From contig NC_092020.1 in NCBI RefSeq assembly GCF_042242105.1, positions 5,006,501-5,070,500 of the forward strand: a stretch of DNA of 64,000 nucleotides, given 5' to 3'. Under the pieces are notes generated by a model. It did no database searches. It was not told the origin of the DNA and worked only from the letters and a program-made list of their open reading frames with translations. This document shows, piece after piece, positions 1 to 14,800 of this stretch (position 1 is its first letter; each line of letters begins with the position of its first letter). Both the position numbers and the translations under genes were made by a program. Source of the stretch: Pempheris klunzingeri (Eukaryota; Chordata; Actinopteri; Acropomatiformes; Pempheridae).

Positions 1-3000
1 TTTCCACAGGACAACTGAAAGTGCTGAACGTGGTTTAACACACTTGTGGTTGTCACAGTTTGTGACTGGTGAGGTTACTGATTTCAGTATGTTCCATGTA
101 TCATTTGTTTTTGTGCTATCTTGACTTCTGCTCTCTTCTGCGCATGCACTGAAAGTAATCACTCCACACACCAGACAGCGTGCAGTCTGCATAATACTCC
201 TATAGGCATTCTGAGGAGAAGGCTACAGTAGGTCAAGAACTGTAATAATAATGAAGTAAGCTCAGCTTTGACCTTAAAAAAATTTCACATCACACATTAT
301 TCAGAGGCCGTCTGTCAGCACAGGTGAACCGGATAGTAAAGGCTAATATCTGTCAGAAACTCTAAATCTCCTCAGAAATCATTAAAATGACTGATGGAGT
401 TCCGCTTTCCCCTGCGAGCTGCGTGCAGTGGGAACTTTCAGCACAGGCACCGAGTAGAGGAGTAGCAGAGGTCAGTCCACAACATGAACATAAACGGATG
501 ACACACGGACCCGACTTCGGTTACTTCACGAGTCACAAACCACGGCAACAACAAGCGTGTCGAGCCATCTTCAGCATTTTAAAAATGTCCTCTGGAAACA
601 CCTCCATTGTTATTTGGTGTTATTGTTGCCTGTGTCTGTATTCTGTCATGTTGCCTGTAATGTGGTGTGTTGTCTGAATTGTGTCGAGTTGTCTGAATTT
701 GCAGCGTGTTTTCTAGATGCTGTGCACGTTTTGTCAAATTGATGAAGATGTTTTTTTGATTTACTAGTGCTTTGTCCACATGCATGTGTTTTCTTAAGTT
801 GCAGTGTGTTAAACACCCAGAGCCACTCTTAAAGCCTCACTCATCTCTCCACATCTTGAGGGGTCACCCATTTCAGTTTTGATGTATTTATTATAACGTT
901 CCTCATAAATTCTGTATAAAGTTATAAAGATCACATTATTCAATGTATTAATGCATTGCTTTGTACTAGTTCCTAATGTCAAATGCAATTGGCTATGTTG
1001 CTGCGTCAAGTGATACACTATACCCTCCAAAATCTACCCTCTTCCCCTTGTCTGGACAAGCCACTGTGAACGATCACAGATCAAGGGCCCCTGCAAGAAT
1101 CCCTATTACATCTCTAACTAAACTGACAAACAGGAAAAGGCACCTCAGTTGCACTTGACACCCACAATCCATCTGGCCTCGTGACACTAATTTACTCTCG
1201 CACTTGTTGCATCATGAGCCTCTCTGCGGTTAGATTGTTAGCTGTGTTCACAAGCGCTTTGCAGCAAGAAAGTGTTCACAATCTGCCTCTTACATGTGGG
1301 CATACAAAACCCTGATGCATCCAAAAAGTAACCAAAAGCCTGTTTTCATTTTAAGAAAAAAAAAAAAAAATGTCTTTGTCCATTAGCTCCATTAGCTAGC
1401 AGCACGCTATCACAGGCCCACAGCAATTGGGAACCAGCAGCACAAAGATTTTGCCTGCTGGACTCAATCAATAGTCCCTTTGTGGTCCGCAGCACCATGC
1501 TGAGTCCATGTGGAGGCAGACAGGAACATAAAATGCCTCGGATGCCTTTCTGATGGAGCCGTGTTGGATAGGGCAATGAAAAGTCTTTAAATATATATAT
1601 ATTTGTCATACCTGCTTTATGTTTGGTATTTCTGGGTCCATATTTGTCCTTCATGTCAGTATCATTCACACAGCAAGTCAAACGATAACTAAAAAAAACC
1701 TACTGCCTCAGAGACGGACCTGGGAGATATTCTGAGTGTAGCTGTTCCTATGCACACTCTGAGCAACATGTAGAAGTTCCCCTCTGAGACTGAATGAAAC
1801 CATTTTATGACATTGAACCGTAACATAAAATTAATGATAATGTGCTGCAGATTTTCTCTGTGGTTCTGATGTGTAATCAGCACAGTCAAGAAGCTGACAG
1901 GCCGATGCAGATACAATGTGATGCAGAAAGAATTAAATTAAATACAGAAAATTGTGTCACTTGTAAGACAAACTAGCTGCACACAGGTACCGACTGACAA
2001 TACTTTTTAAACTGATAATAAATGACACAAATTACCTGCTACATTTCATCTTAAATGGCTGACACCAGCTGCATCTTGTACTGTGTAGCCAGAAAGTCTA
2101 TTTTTTTTAAGTCTAAGAAGCCCTGTTAAATGTGTACGTGCATTGGCCACAGTAAGTATTTAGGCGACATTTTGGCTCTGCTCTCGTGGTCCACACACAT
2201 CTGTTTGTCACACACACTCAAAACATTTGGCCATAACATCAAGGACCACACATGCATAACCAATATGTGTTGAATTTTATTTTACTTGGTATGTAGAGGC
2301 TGAGAAGTTACTGAATATGCATGGTATTGGAGCTTTGAGGTGCATTAAAATCACAATCATTACATCCCAAATTAGCTCTGTGGTGGCAGTGTTTGTTTTC
2401 AATTAAGAGCAAATTGCAAGAACTTGTTTTCTGTGAAGTGGGCACTTTTTTTTTTTTTTTTTTTCTAAGATGGAACATTTATTGAATACAAGTCATGAGA
2501 CTTTTAAAAAAGAAGTTGGTCATTATTTTTTCTACATTTCACCACCTCTGGAAAGTGAGTGCATGGTTGTCCTACTAACGTCCTCCTGCTGGGGACTCAA
2601 AACCAATTCGGACAACTCTGCAGGTCTCCTTAAATCCTGGAGGACACATGAGTGTTGTCTTAGGACAACTTCATGAATGTGCTTTTACTCCTACAACTGA
2701 AATTAGGACTAAATGCGCAGAATGTTTCGGCCAGTTGGGATTTACTTTCTTCTCTAAGATGCTTGATTAATTCAGACTGAGATCATCAAAGTTTAATGGA
2801 ACAGTTCAACATTTTAGGAAATATGCTTATTGGCTTTCTTGCCGAGTGTTACGTGAAAAGATTGATACCACTCGTGTCTGTATGTTCGATATGAGGCTAC
2901 CACCACAGACTGGAGGCAGGGTCCAACTCTAAAATCTGCCTACCTCTAAAGTTCTCCGATTGCCAAGTTATATCTCGTTTTTACACGTCTGTTTTGTACA

Positions 3001-3693
3001 GATTAGACAAACAAGATGTGACGCGTTAATTAATGAGCCTTAGAGGTGCTACACAGGCATGAGAGTGGTCTTCTCATCCAAATGACTGAAAAGTCTAAAT
3101 ACAGAAAAGCTTTGTACAACACACTGAAAATCATCTTTCCCTAAGGGATAATATAGATGATTTAAAAAAAAAAAAAGATCCAAATCAAACATACCTTCCC
3201 CAACAATGCATGCTCCCCGAGGACCACTAAAGAAGCATCTCCCCTTTGAGATGCATCAGAAAGTAGCTATTGCCGTAGCAGTTTTCATCTTCATTTATTG
3301 CACTCTCCAGGACAATCAGCTCTGTTTGCAAAGTTCGTCAAATTAGGCATTTAGCCCAAATGGAAATGGGGAATGTTCTCACTCACTGAGGATACATCAT
3401 GCTTTTGTTTTTCCCCAAATTATGAAAGAAAAATCATCTGCGCTTTCATCTTAGATTGCTTGATTGAAGTACCAGCGTACGAGGAGCCAAATGCATTGTC
3501 GTCATTTTCCTCTTATTTCATTTTAACATCATTAATTCGTAGCTCATGTTTTGTATGAAATGCCATCTTATTATCTTGTTTGTCGCAGAGATTAGACATA
3601 ACAAAGGCCTGCCGTTGAACATTATCTTCCCTTCAACAATGATCTCCTGCAGCATTTTGTAGCCGTGCGTGACGTTTTCTGAACACTTCACAG
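1..3693 (+). other. tenm1 intron, 3' part
   Basis: Sequence left of the first recognised tenm1 exon, ending in a clear acceptor (cttcacag at 3686-3693). I translated the longer open stretches and saw no teneurin-like exon or any other protein family. It holds only short A/T homopolymers (for example 1355-1370 and 2447-2464). The exon upstream must lie outside the window. Confidence 0.7.
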
Positions 3694-6600
3694 GTGTCGA
3701 CCAACGGGGAGATATCTATTATCTCTGGAGCCCCCACGGACTGTGACTGTAAGATAGACCCCAACTGTGACTGCTTCTCGGGTGGGTCATCAAGCACTCA
3801 CAAACACACACACACACACCCACACACACACGCTATGAGAGTGTAGGATTAAGTAATGGGGGAATATTAGATTATGCCTAATAGGATTACAGTGCTAAAA
3901 ACAACATATAACTGCACTTAGAAATCATGTTAGATCATATCATAGTGGGCCTGCTTCAGAACTATGAGGATGGAAACAAAACAAGAACATTTTAAAAGCT
4001 TTGACATGACTTGAATGAATTGAAATAGTCTGTGTGTCTTGATATTGAGTGATTAAATCTTGCCGCTCATGTGTCCCTGCTGGCCAGTGATTTTATTAGC
4101 AGAGCTCAGGAGGAACTTTTTCTCTCTTATCTGTCTCCTCCACTATTTTCTTCTCCACTTGAATGTGTCTAAATTATTTATTTTGCAATGGGATTTTAAT
4201 ATCTAAGGTGGGCTGTTTTGACTCTCCTTGAAAAATAATAAAAAATTATGATAATGAGGTTTATGTAAACAATGACAATATACAGGGAAGAGCTGACTAC
4301 CCACAGTGTCACAATGGAGAAGTAAGCAGATGTAATTTGACTTTGTGAATGTGTATGTTGGGTATGCGGAAAGCGCCTGTGTGTGAGTGTGTATGTGTCT
4401 GTGAGAGGGATGTATTTTTATTTGTATTCATGGGGAGCCTCCTTCTCCACAAAAACCTCCAGCTAAATTTCAGTAGGAACCATCCACAGAGAAACCTTTC
4501 AAATCCATTCAAATTACAGGCAAAAGAAAAAGCTCTCATTGAAGGCTGAAGGTTTTAACTGGTTGGTGTATCATGGAAGGGCACCTGAAATGTAATAAAG
4601 GGAAGAGGGAAAGGACCAAACAAATAAGCAGATGTTCTTTTGACAGTTAGGCCATGCTTTCATTGTAAGTGTCAGAGGATGTGATTTTATCATTTAATTC
4701 TGCTCATAAAAATCAGCCTCTTTTCTATTCAAAATGGAGGGAAGTGTCTCTCCCATGCCACAAGCCAATGGGCTGTAACCATCCCTATTTCTTGGGTTGT
4801 ACTTTGCATATTTTCAATCATGTCTTGCTGTTAACAGATGATTACTCTCTTCAGAGGCTTTCCGTTTCCATCCCTTCACCATAGACACTCAGAGTGTCTT
4901 TGAACATGCGCACGTGTGAATGCACATCCGCAAATACAAACAGACAGGAACACACGCACGTGCACAACGCCACACACACACACACACGTACGTGCTGTCA
5001 AGAGATAAACCGCTACCCTGCTGCCTGCACAGACCCATCAGAGGCCCCGGGCCCACCACTGACAGCATCTAAAGGGCTTCACCCAGCTATTATCCCGCTG
5101 TGCTACCAAAGACATCTGAACGCATTCAGTCACCCACTACCACTGTATGATAAGGCTGAGGTCACTATCAAGGTGGTCCTATCAACACCAATGGGAGGCT
5201 ACGGTATCCCAACAACTCCAAGTCCTGAGCTAAACTGATAAACGCTGAAACGGCACCATGTGATCTTCATATTTTGCAAAGCTTGTGTGTACCATTTGTG
5301 ACTTCTCTCTTTCTCTAAAGAATAATTTGTATCACTCCGTGTGTTTTTATCTGAGGGGGCCTTCACTTGTGCTACTTTTTTGATAAAGACTTCATTGAAA
5401 TAACGGCTTTGTGTTTCTTTTATCAGGAGATGGAGGCTACGCACGCGACGCTCGTCTCAAAGCCCCCTCCTCTCTGACCGTGGCCCCCAACGGCACGCTG
5501 TATATTGCTGATCTGGGCAACATCCGGATCAGAGCCGTCAGCCCCAACCAGCCTCAGCCCAGCCCAGCCGGATTGGTGGAGATCAGCTCCCCTCTGGACC
5601 AGGAGCTCTATCTCTTCAGCCAGGTACACAGTGTCTGAGCTGGGTCTGTGTTTATATTCATGTGAAGTTTCTAGATACTTGAGCACTATAATACTAAGTA
5701 CTATATATACTCCAATACTGTCAAGTATAAATGGATTTTGATTAATATGATGTAATTCTATGCTGTTCCTAAGGTTAAACTTTTATCATAACACTAGTTA
5801 CTAGTAACTTAGGTGTTATTTACACCCACCCTGGTGTAATGCTAACTGCTGAGAAGTTAACTGAACCAAATGCCAGAGCTAGTGTTAGCTTACTTATATA
5901 ATCATTTGGAGGAAGGGTAAAAGGGATCATACGGAATATGGTCGACACAGCTGACCTGGTAGTTCAATAACAATGATCTGGGATGATTTTAACAGCACAA
6001 TATAAATCAAATTCCAAAAGCTGTAGCTGATAGTTACTTAGAACTTTAAGGACTTTAAACTTATCAAACGGATGTATGTATAGCTGTCTATCTCCTCTTT
6101 CCCGTGACAGAATGGCTCCCACATGTACACCAAACACCTGATCACCGGCCACTACCTGTACAACTTCTCTTACGGCACAGACGGCCAACTGTCTGGAGCG
6201 ACATGTCGCGACGGCCATGGGCTCCAGGTGAGGAGAGATGCTCACGGAGTGCCTCTGTGGCTAGCACTTCCTGGTGGGCAGGTGTACTGGCTGTCCCTTA
6301 GCAACAGTGGAACACTGAGAAAGGTGTCGGCCCAAGGCCATGACATCGCCCACATCACTTACCATGGCAACACTGGTCTCCTAGCAACCAAGAGTGATGA
6401 GAACAGTTGGACCACTGTTTATGAGTAAGTCTACAGTTTCTTTTTCTCTGCATATTGTTCTCTCATTTTTCTCCTTCTGTCTGCTTTTTCTGTCTTTCCT
6501 TCTTCTGTCTTTCTTTCTGTTTTTCTTTGCTTCTCGCGTTCACTCTTTCTTTCATTCATGGGTGGTTGCTTGCCTCTGAATGTATGTATGGACACGTGAT

Positions 6601-7257
6601 TGCATATGCTGTATGTGATTGTGTATTAATGGGAGGCAGAGTTTATGTTTGTGGTGTGAAATGTGAGTGCCATCTGGTGGTAAACAGTGCATCGCTGGTA
6701 TAAAGAGCTGGAGAGACTTTTTTTTCTGTTTAGTTTTTTTCTTAAGTGACTGATTAGCTGAAGGATGGCTCTGCAACACTTTGATCACACACATGTTTAG
6801 TATCACATATACAGTACACACACAAAACCACATCTGTCTGAATTATTCACCGCTGCTGACCGAGTCCCTGTCTCAAATTCCGCAGCTGGATAATTACACA
6901 TATAAATCATAGTTGACACTTACTCCGTGCCGATGTTTGTGCATATGTGGGGAAAGCAGAGTGATAGAAAATGGGCATACGTGTGCTTATGTGTGCGCAT
7001 GGCTGTGTTCATTTGTCAGAGAGCGACAGTTATCTGTGTGTGTTTGTGCTTGTTCATCATCGCCTTTTGTGTTTATTCTCCAAGGTACAACAGCGAGGGC
7101 CGTGTGACCAACATCACCCTCCCCACTGGTGAAGTGAGCGGTTTCCATGGCAACCTGGAGCGCTGGTCTCGAGTTGAGGTTGAGGCGTCCAACCGAGAGA
7201 ACTTCGTCACCAGCACCAACCTGTCTGCCAGTGACACCATCTACACATTCAGACAAG

Positions 7258-7290
<33 letters not shown>

Positions 7291-8760
7291 CCTCATAGGT
7301 CAGTAGGAACATTGGTAAACTGTATGAAGACAGCTTAGGCACGGCCAAATATGGGGGCACAGATGTAATGTCCCCATGTATTCACTGGCTGACATGCAGG
7401 AAAGATTATAGCCTCACCATGACGCATCTACCCGCATCTAGTTTGCCACTAACATGCCGCAAGGCCGTTTATGACTCATCTGGGGGGGACTAAAGCTCAG
7501 ACAACATACACAGATGTATGAGGAGGGCAGACCGTAAGGTTATAGTGATGTTTAAACATTTATGACTGGCAAACTGCAATAACGTGGCTGTTATTCTGGT
7601 CGGGTCAGACACACTGACCTGTGTTTTTCTTATTCTCCTTCTTCATCGGCTCCACTGGATGTGCACGCAGGAGATTCACAGCATCGGCAAAAGATTTATC
7701 CCCTTTTCTATAAATAATTCACATATGGATCTGACATGAACTCTTTACATAACCAGACTAATGGGCAGCAAAAAAAAAGTGTTTTTTTTTTGTTTTTTTT
7801 AGTTCTTATTTACAAAAAAAGAGACAGATCCGACTGATGTGTGAAATGTCCTAACAACTGCAGGAAAAATGGAAAAGAGGGCAGAGATGAGAAATGGAGA
7901 AAATGAGAGTGGAGTGGAGAAGCTGCTCATGGGAGCAGTTTCCTCTCATGTCATCGCTTTAATTGCTCTCTAGCAGTTGTCACTATGACAGGACTGCAGG
8001 GAGAGAGAGGCTGATCCAACACACACACACACACATACGCGGACATGTGCACGGCGCTACAGTATGGCGAGTAAGATTTCAATTTTTTATTTATTTTTTT
8101 TATTTTAGAGTGGCCCCCTTTATCTCCACCACCCACATATTCACCATTTCTTTTCCTGCTTCTGAGGCAGCAATAATCATATATACAGAAACACGTTTTA
8201 TGGTGTTGGAGGGAATAGAGGTTACTATCCAGTTTATTAGCCGTGTTAAGTTTTATGATTAAAACATGGTTTTATTAATTGTGTTTTTGAAATGGTTAAG
8301 GTGTGAGGCAAAGTGATGCTGGCATGATTACATTCAATATGAAAACTTACCCAGAGCAATATAGAAATGAAAGATCAGTTTCTGAGAAACGTGTACAACG
8401 TGTGAATAGCTTTCGTGGCCAAACACCTCTCCCTGGACCCCCCCTCTCCCACCCCTTCCTCTTTTTCTCTTTTTCTTTTGCTCTCTCTTTCTCCTTCTCT
8501 CATACTCTCCTTTTGATTTCAGTTTTCTACAGATACAGTAGCAGATACAGTAATATAACTAATGTTCCAGAAAAGATTTTAAAAAACAATCACCATAGAG
8601 AATTTAGCAATTTAATGAAACAATGTGTATGCTGGTGTAACTGACTGATTTTTCTTAAGACAGTTTTTTAGCGAGAGTGACTAATGTTTTTTCACACTTT
8701 TTTCATCTGCACATTTGCATGCTTGTGTGCACATGTGGTTTTGTGTGTATGTGTGTGTGT

Positions 8761-8834
<74 letters not shown>

Positions 8835-11800
8835 CCACCCATACGATCAACCCCCCACACCCAGACCACGCTCAGAGTTCCTACAGAGTGAGCGCTGACG
8901 GGTCCTTCCTTGTGTCACTGGCGAGTGGGATGGAGCTGTCTCTCAGCACGGAGCCCCTCCTCCCCGGAGGCGTCGGGGGAGGTGTCAGTCCCACAGCCAG
9001 CCGCTGTAACATCAGCCTGCCTGGAGACCATGCCCCCAGCCTGATAGAGTGGAGGCAGAGGAAGGAGCAGAGCAAGACTAACTACAGCACTTATGAACGC
9101 AGGCTCAGGGTAAAACACTAAATCACCAACCTATTCTTTAGCTAACTCAGATAATATAATAAATAAAATTATTCTCCAAATCCAGCACTTAGGAAGCTAG
9201 AGTTCGGTTTAGCGGTTCAATCCCCGCCTCCTCTAGTCTTGTCCTTGGGCAACATACTGAACCCTTAACTGCTGAGTGTGTGATTCCTGGTGAGCAGGTT
9301 TGGCACCTTACATTGTGGCCCCCTGCCATCAGTGTGAATGTGTATATGTGAATGTCGCGTTAAAGCGCTCTGAGTGGTCAGAAGACACAAGGCCGCTATA
9401 CAAGTGCAGTCCATGTAACGTTAGCAACTTAATCCACTCCAGTAACCAGCAAACATCTCAACAGCACCCAAACATCATAGAACCCTGTGTGAATAGGTCA
9501 AATTACATCATCTCAGCCACATCTTTGAAGTAAAAGTTGTGAAATCTGACCTTTATACTCTCCATCAAAATGACAAATCTATTTAAAGTGCAATTTATGC
9601 AGAGGATCTCACAGTTGATCAGAGCCTATTGAACAGTAGTACAGTTCGGTGTTGCACATCATGTTAGATGTTTTGACTGATTCGTGACGTCAGTGGGAAG
9701 GAGCTGATAGGTCAAATGACTCGGAACCTGTTAGCTGTACTTTCCACAAATCAAACAAACACCGACTGCAACACCTCTTCTCTTTTCCTCTAGCACAGAA
9801 AGTACACAAGAATATTTAATGAAATGGAAAAGGACATTTTATCTGATGTGCATTAATTAATTAGCAATCCTCAGGTCTTGTTTCCTTACTTGTTCACAAG
9901 GCAATATATTGTTAATATGCAGGTCCAGTTTGCTCTAAATGTCACAATTAATTTTTCCTAAACTAATGAAATTTCTGCTCGTCTCAGACATGCCACTTCA
10001 TTTACATTTGCACGTCTGTGGGTTTATTTAGACTTTATGATGATTAATATGAAGCAATAACAAGTGTTATTTTGTTGATGTTTTACTGATTTTCTCTTCA
10101 GGCACATAACAGGAACCTGCTGTCCATAGACTTTGACCAGAGCACCAGAGTAGGGAAGATCTACGACGACCACAGGAAGTTCACCCTCCATATCCAGTAT
10201 GATTCGCTGGGCCGGCCCGTGGTCTGGTCCCCTAGTAGCAAATACACTGAAGTGAACATTAGCTATTCTGGTGGAGGATTGCTCTCAGCCATCTACCGTG
10301 GAGACTGGTCCGAACGATTGGAGTACGAGAATGACAGGGTGGTGTCCAGAGCCTGGGTCAACGGCAAGATCTGGAGCTACACATACGCAGAGAGAGTAAG
10401 AGCTGCACGTCCAGACGATGTGTTCAGACCGAAACACGTTCAGACAGAAGCATGTGATAGACAGTTTCTCTCTGTTTCATGCTGAGATTTGTTTGAGGGC
10501 TTCACTGCTGTTTGTATTTGCTTTTGCTGTCAGAACAGCTTCCTTTCCTCGCTGCATCAAGGTTAGTTAGTTAGGTTAGCAGTTATGTGAAACCAAAACT
10601 AACACTAAAAGTGTGAGAAGCACTTCTGTTATATGAAATGAAAGAAACAAACGGATAGCAATTGCACTACCAGCCGTGTTTGTTTTAATGCTTTCCCTCC
10701 TCCTTTGAGGCAGCCATTGGTTTCCATTCATTTTACTTCAGTATTAAAATCATTTTGCAAAGCGAAGGTAACCATATGTCTGCTTTGCATTTTTTTAAGT
10801 TCAATTATTGTGCAGACTTTTTAAATCAGTCTGCACTTAAAGCTGCAGGACTAGACAAAAGAACTTTATCTTTGAGAGCGGTAAAAGCAGACAAGAAGAT
10901 GTGTTCATTGGGATGAATTACGTAACTTGAGCAAGTTTCAAGGCCCCTGTAACTTGATCTGGTGAAAAGAAAAGAAAGCAGTGGTTTCCTGAAAGTGGGT
11001 TCTACAGTAAACACTCAAAATGCTTTGAAAAATGGTTATAATTATTTCTAGCCATGTAATTTTTGGTAAATGGAATAAAACACGAAAAGAGGCATGTTCC
11101 TTTGAGTGTGTGACAAAGCTGAAAGCTACCAGAAGCTATAATTTCCGCCCTTGAAATTAACTGAAATATTTAATGAATGATATTCAGACTGAAATATATT
11201 TAGTGTCAGCTTTTGGTCTAAGACAAAATTAGAGTGTAAATGAGCTTATATTACAGAACCATCTAGAAATTAATGATACCTGCATGTATTATTAATACAT
11301 TAATATTATACCTTACGGTTAAATAGAAAGGTATTCTTACACAACATTGTTTTACCACAGTTTAAATAGGTATAGGACTGCCATCACAGATTGTTTAAGC
11401 TTGTCTGAAAAGTATAATAGAAGTTCAACAGTATATTTGACTGTTGCTGTCGTCTGCAAACCCAGAGCTCCTGTTATGGTGATTTTTTATTTCAGTGATG
11501 ATTATCCAAGTTTTCAGAATTGTACAGCCTTCAAAAATACCTGAAAAATGAATGGTCCTCAAGCTAAATCCAAGGTTGCTTCTGAAGTGCAGACATTTTG
11601 GTGATGCCGGTTCACTGAGACTGACATTGAAATCAAAAAACACATCAGAGAAATAAAAAGCTCCACAGAGATACTGTATTATAACTCTGCTGTGTATCCG
11701 TCTGTGTTCCCGCAGTCCATTATGCTGCTCCTACATAGCCAGCGGCGATACGTCTTTGACTACGACCAAACAGACCGTCTGGTTGCCGTGACGATGCCCA

Positions 11801-14800
11801 GCATGGTGAAACACACCCTGCAGTCGCTCCTGTCCATTGGCTACTACAGGAACATATACACTCCTCCTGATAGCCAGGCCTCCTTCATGCAGGACTACAC
11901 CCTGGACGGGCGGCTGCTCAGGAGTCAGTATTTGGGAACAGGACGCAGTGTCATCTACAGGTAGGACACAGATCGCAGAGGCATTACCGGATGTTGGTTT
12001 TATCACTTAATTTGGGGAGGCGACGCAGTGTGGAAGAGGTGACATTGGCAACACCACCGTTTTGATTTTTATGAAACTTGGAGGCGTTCTGCATCTTGGG
12101 CCTATAGTCAGCCGTGTAAAAACGTAACACTGATTGGCTTGATGAAGCTGCTATAATTAAAGTCTAATCTGAGAAATTTAAATGCCCCATTACAGCTCTA
12201 AGTCTATCTGACACAAAACGTGCCACACACACACCCAGCTGTCCTTACAAATTGCACTGATTGGACTAATGGGGAGACTGATTAAAGGTCAAATTTTTTA
12301 TCATCATACTATGTGAGACACCACTGATCTGATTTTGATGAAAGTTGGAGGACTGATTCGGGCAGTGTTCTAGCATTTAACATTTTTGATACTCATTGGC
12401 TGGATGGGGACACTACAGCATAATAAACGGCCCCATTTTCAAGATTTGAAAGGCTATAACTGCCACAGCAGCCGGTCTGATTTTGATGAAATGTTGATGG
12501 ATGATGCAACTTGTTCCTTGATGGGAGAAAGGATCTATGTATTATTCATGAGTTGTAGCATGTTTACTTATGCTGAAGTTCAGATACTTAATTGTACAAA
12601 AAAAAAGAAATGTTTTACTCCACACTCCTGCCACCACTCACTAATTTATCACCTATTTTATAAATTGTTCTTTTCTTCATTTTACTTTTTTTTTCAAGGT
12701 ATACACCAGCAGCTCGGCTCTCGGAGGTGGTTTATGACTCCACCCTGGTGACCTTCACTTATGACGACGCCTCTGGCACTGTGAAGACCATTCATCTCAC
12801 CCATAATGGCTTCATAAGCTCCATACGATACAGACAGACAGGTACATATACATAAGCATCCGCGCTGCATATACGCTTAACTGCCACAAATTAAAATATT
12901 TACAATGTTTAATAAGTCATCTTCAAATTAGTAATTTATAGAGATCTATCTGAGCATAAAATGGTCTTGTAAGCACACCTCAAAGCATCTTCACTGTGAT
13001 AAGATAATACAATCATACATCTTGAGGCAGATTTCTTGAGTGGTATCAAACTCTGTAGTCTGTAGTCTGCCTTTGAGTCAGCCGTTAAGTTATTTCATCT
13101 GAGACTGAGGCAGTTAGAAGTGTGGTCTACCACAGCTGTAAATACAAGACCACCCCTCGGATGCTGAGCCATGGTACATCTTCCACACCTCCGCAAACCA
13201 GGTTGTCTGAACACAGTAAACATGTATGCATGTGAGGTTATATGTGGTGTACTAGTTTTGGATATACCACATTTGTTTAACCTGCCTGCATTTGTCTGTG
13301 TTTGTGTTTGCACTCACACGTGACTTCTTGGGACAAGAAATCATGAAATCTTACCCGAGGCCATCAATTATACCTCTAGTATCGTGACAATTGTTTCACT
13401 TCTGATTCAGAAAATTAGTTAGCGAGACATTGCACTCCATAAATTGCAGCATTACCCAGTAATGGCATGACCATCAATGGGTGCCGTTAGCTGTGGCAGC
13501 AGATATGTTCGGATACGGTCATTGTTAATACAGTTCACCAATTCCCTCAAGTTACAGAGTCTTTCCAGGGTCATTGAGAAAGCCCTCATCTCTGCTGCTG
13601 GTTCACTTCACATGGCTTTGGGATTGGCTCGCCATGATCAGGTGTCACTAATCTACGAGGAACAGCTGTGTGTGCGCATGTGTGTGTGTGCATGTGTGTT
13701 TATCGCTTTGCCCTCGCTGTGAAAAGACTCTCACCTTCCTTTAACTGATCTCATTTCAGCAGAACAAACGAAGCCTTGGAGAGGGGAGAGATAGTGGTAA
13801 TTGTCCCTTGAGAGGAGACAAGGGAGAGTAGGGACCAAAAAAAAGGAGACACGGGGATATAGAGAGGTAGGTGAGGAAGAAAAGGAGCAGAATAGGAGAG
13901 AGAAAGATGACAGCTTGGGGAAGTGACAGCTAGAGAAGCGAAACGAACAGACTGCGTGTTCCCTAGGGCTGTAGAAAAGCCTCCACATCACTCTCACTGC
14001 TTCTGCCATTTTCCCATTAGCGCAGGTTTAGAATCAACATTCCACTGAAAATAAAAATAGAAGATGTAATGCTGATCCAGCTCTCTACAGTCTCCAAAGC
14101 TAGACACTTAGTCATTTTAACTGCAATCAGAGTCATCTCAAACAGCACCATAATGGTGTCTCATTAGCAGGCCTTTTTCTAAATGGAGGATGAGCTATAG
14201 TAGCTAGCAGCAGAGGTGATGAATGGTGTTGTTAAAGTTGATGTTCTGACATTAAGGAGCACATTGGCCCATCATGGCTATTGTCTTTAGATTTCATTAT
14301 CTCTCCATATTAAAGGTCACCACTGGAAATGGCATAGAGGTGTGGGGATAGTTAAGATTGAATGGATTGCGCTGCGTGTGTCTGTGTTAATGATGTTGAA
14401 TTAGTCCTTGATTTGAATTAATTAGGCAGGCTTATATGGGAAGCAAGCTGGCCAACTGTGAGGTCCATGTGTGCAAATGCTTGTGTGGTATGTGTGTAGT
14501 GCATGCACACGCTCATGTGTGTTTCTTATACTTGAATATCTGTGAGTATCTCACATGAAACCGCTTTCATTCCTCCGCGTAGGTCCCTTGACAAGTCGCC
14601 AAATCTTCCGCTTTAGCGAAGAAGGCTTGGTCAATGCCAGGTTCGACTACAGCTACAACAACTTCAGAGTGACTAGCATGCAGGCGGTCATCAATGAGAC
14701 CCCTCTTCCCATTGATCTGTACCGTTATGTCGACGTATCAGGACGGGTGGAGCAGTTCGGCAAGTTCAGTGTCATCTTTTACGACCTCAACCAGGTAGGC

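Noticed and set aside
8677..8869. Long Cys-Val or Thr-His repeat open frames
   Set aside because: They are translations of the TG microsatellite; the other TG and CA runs give similar false frames.
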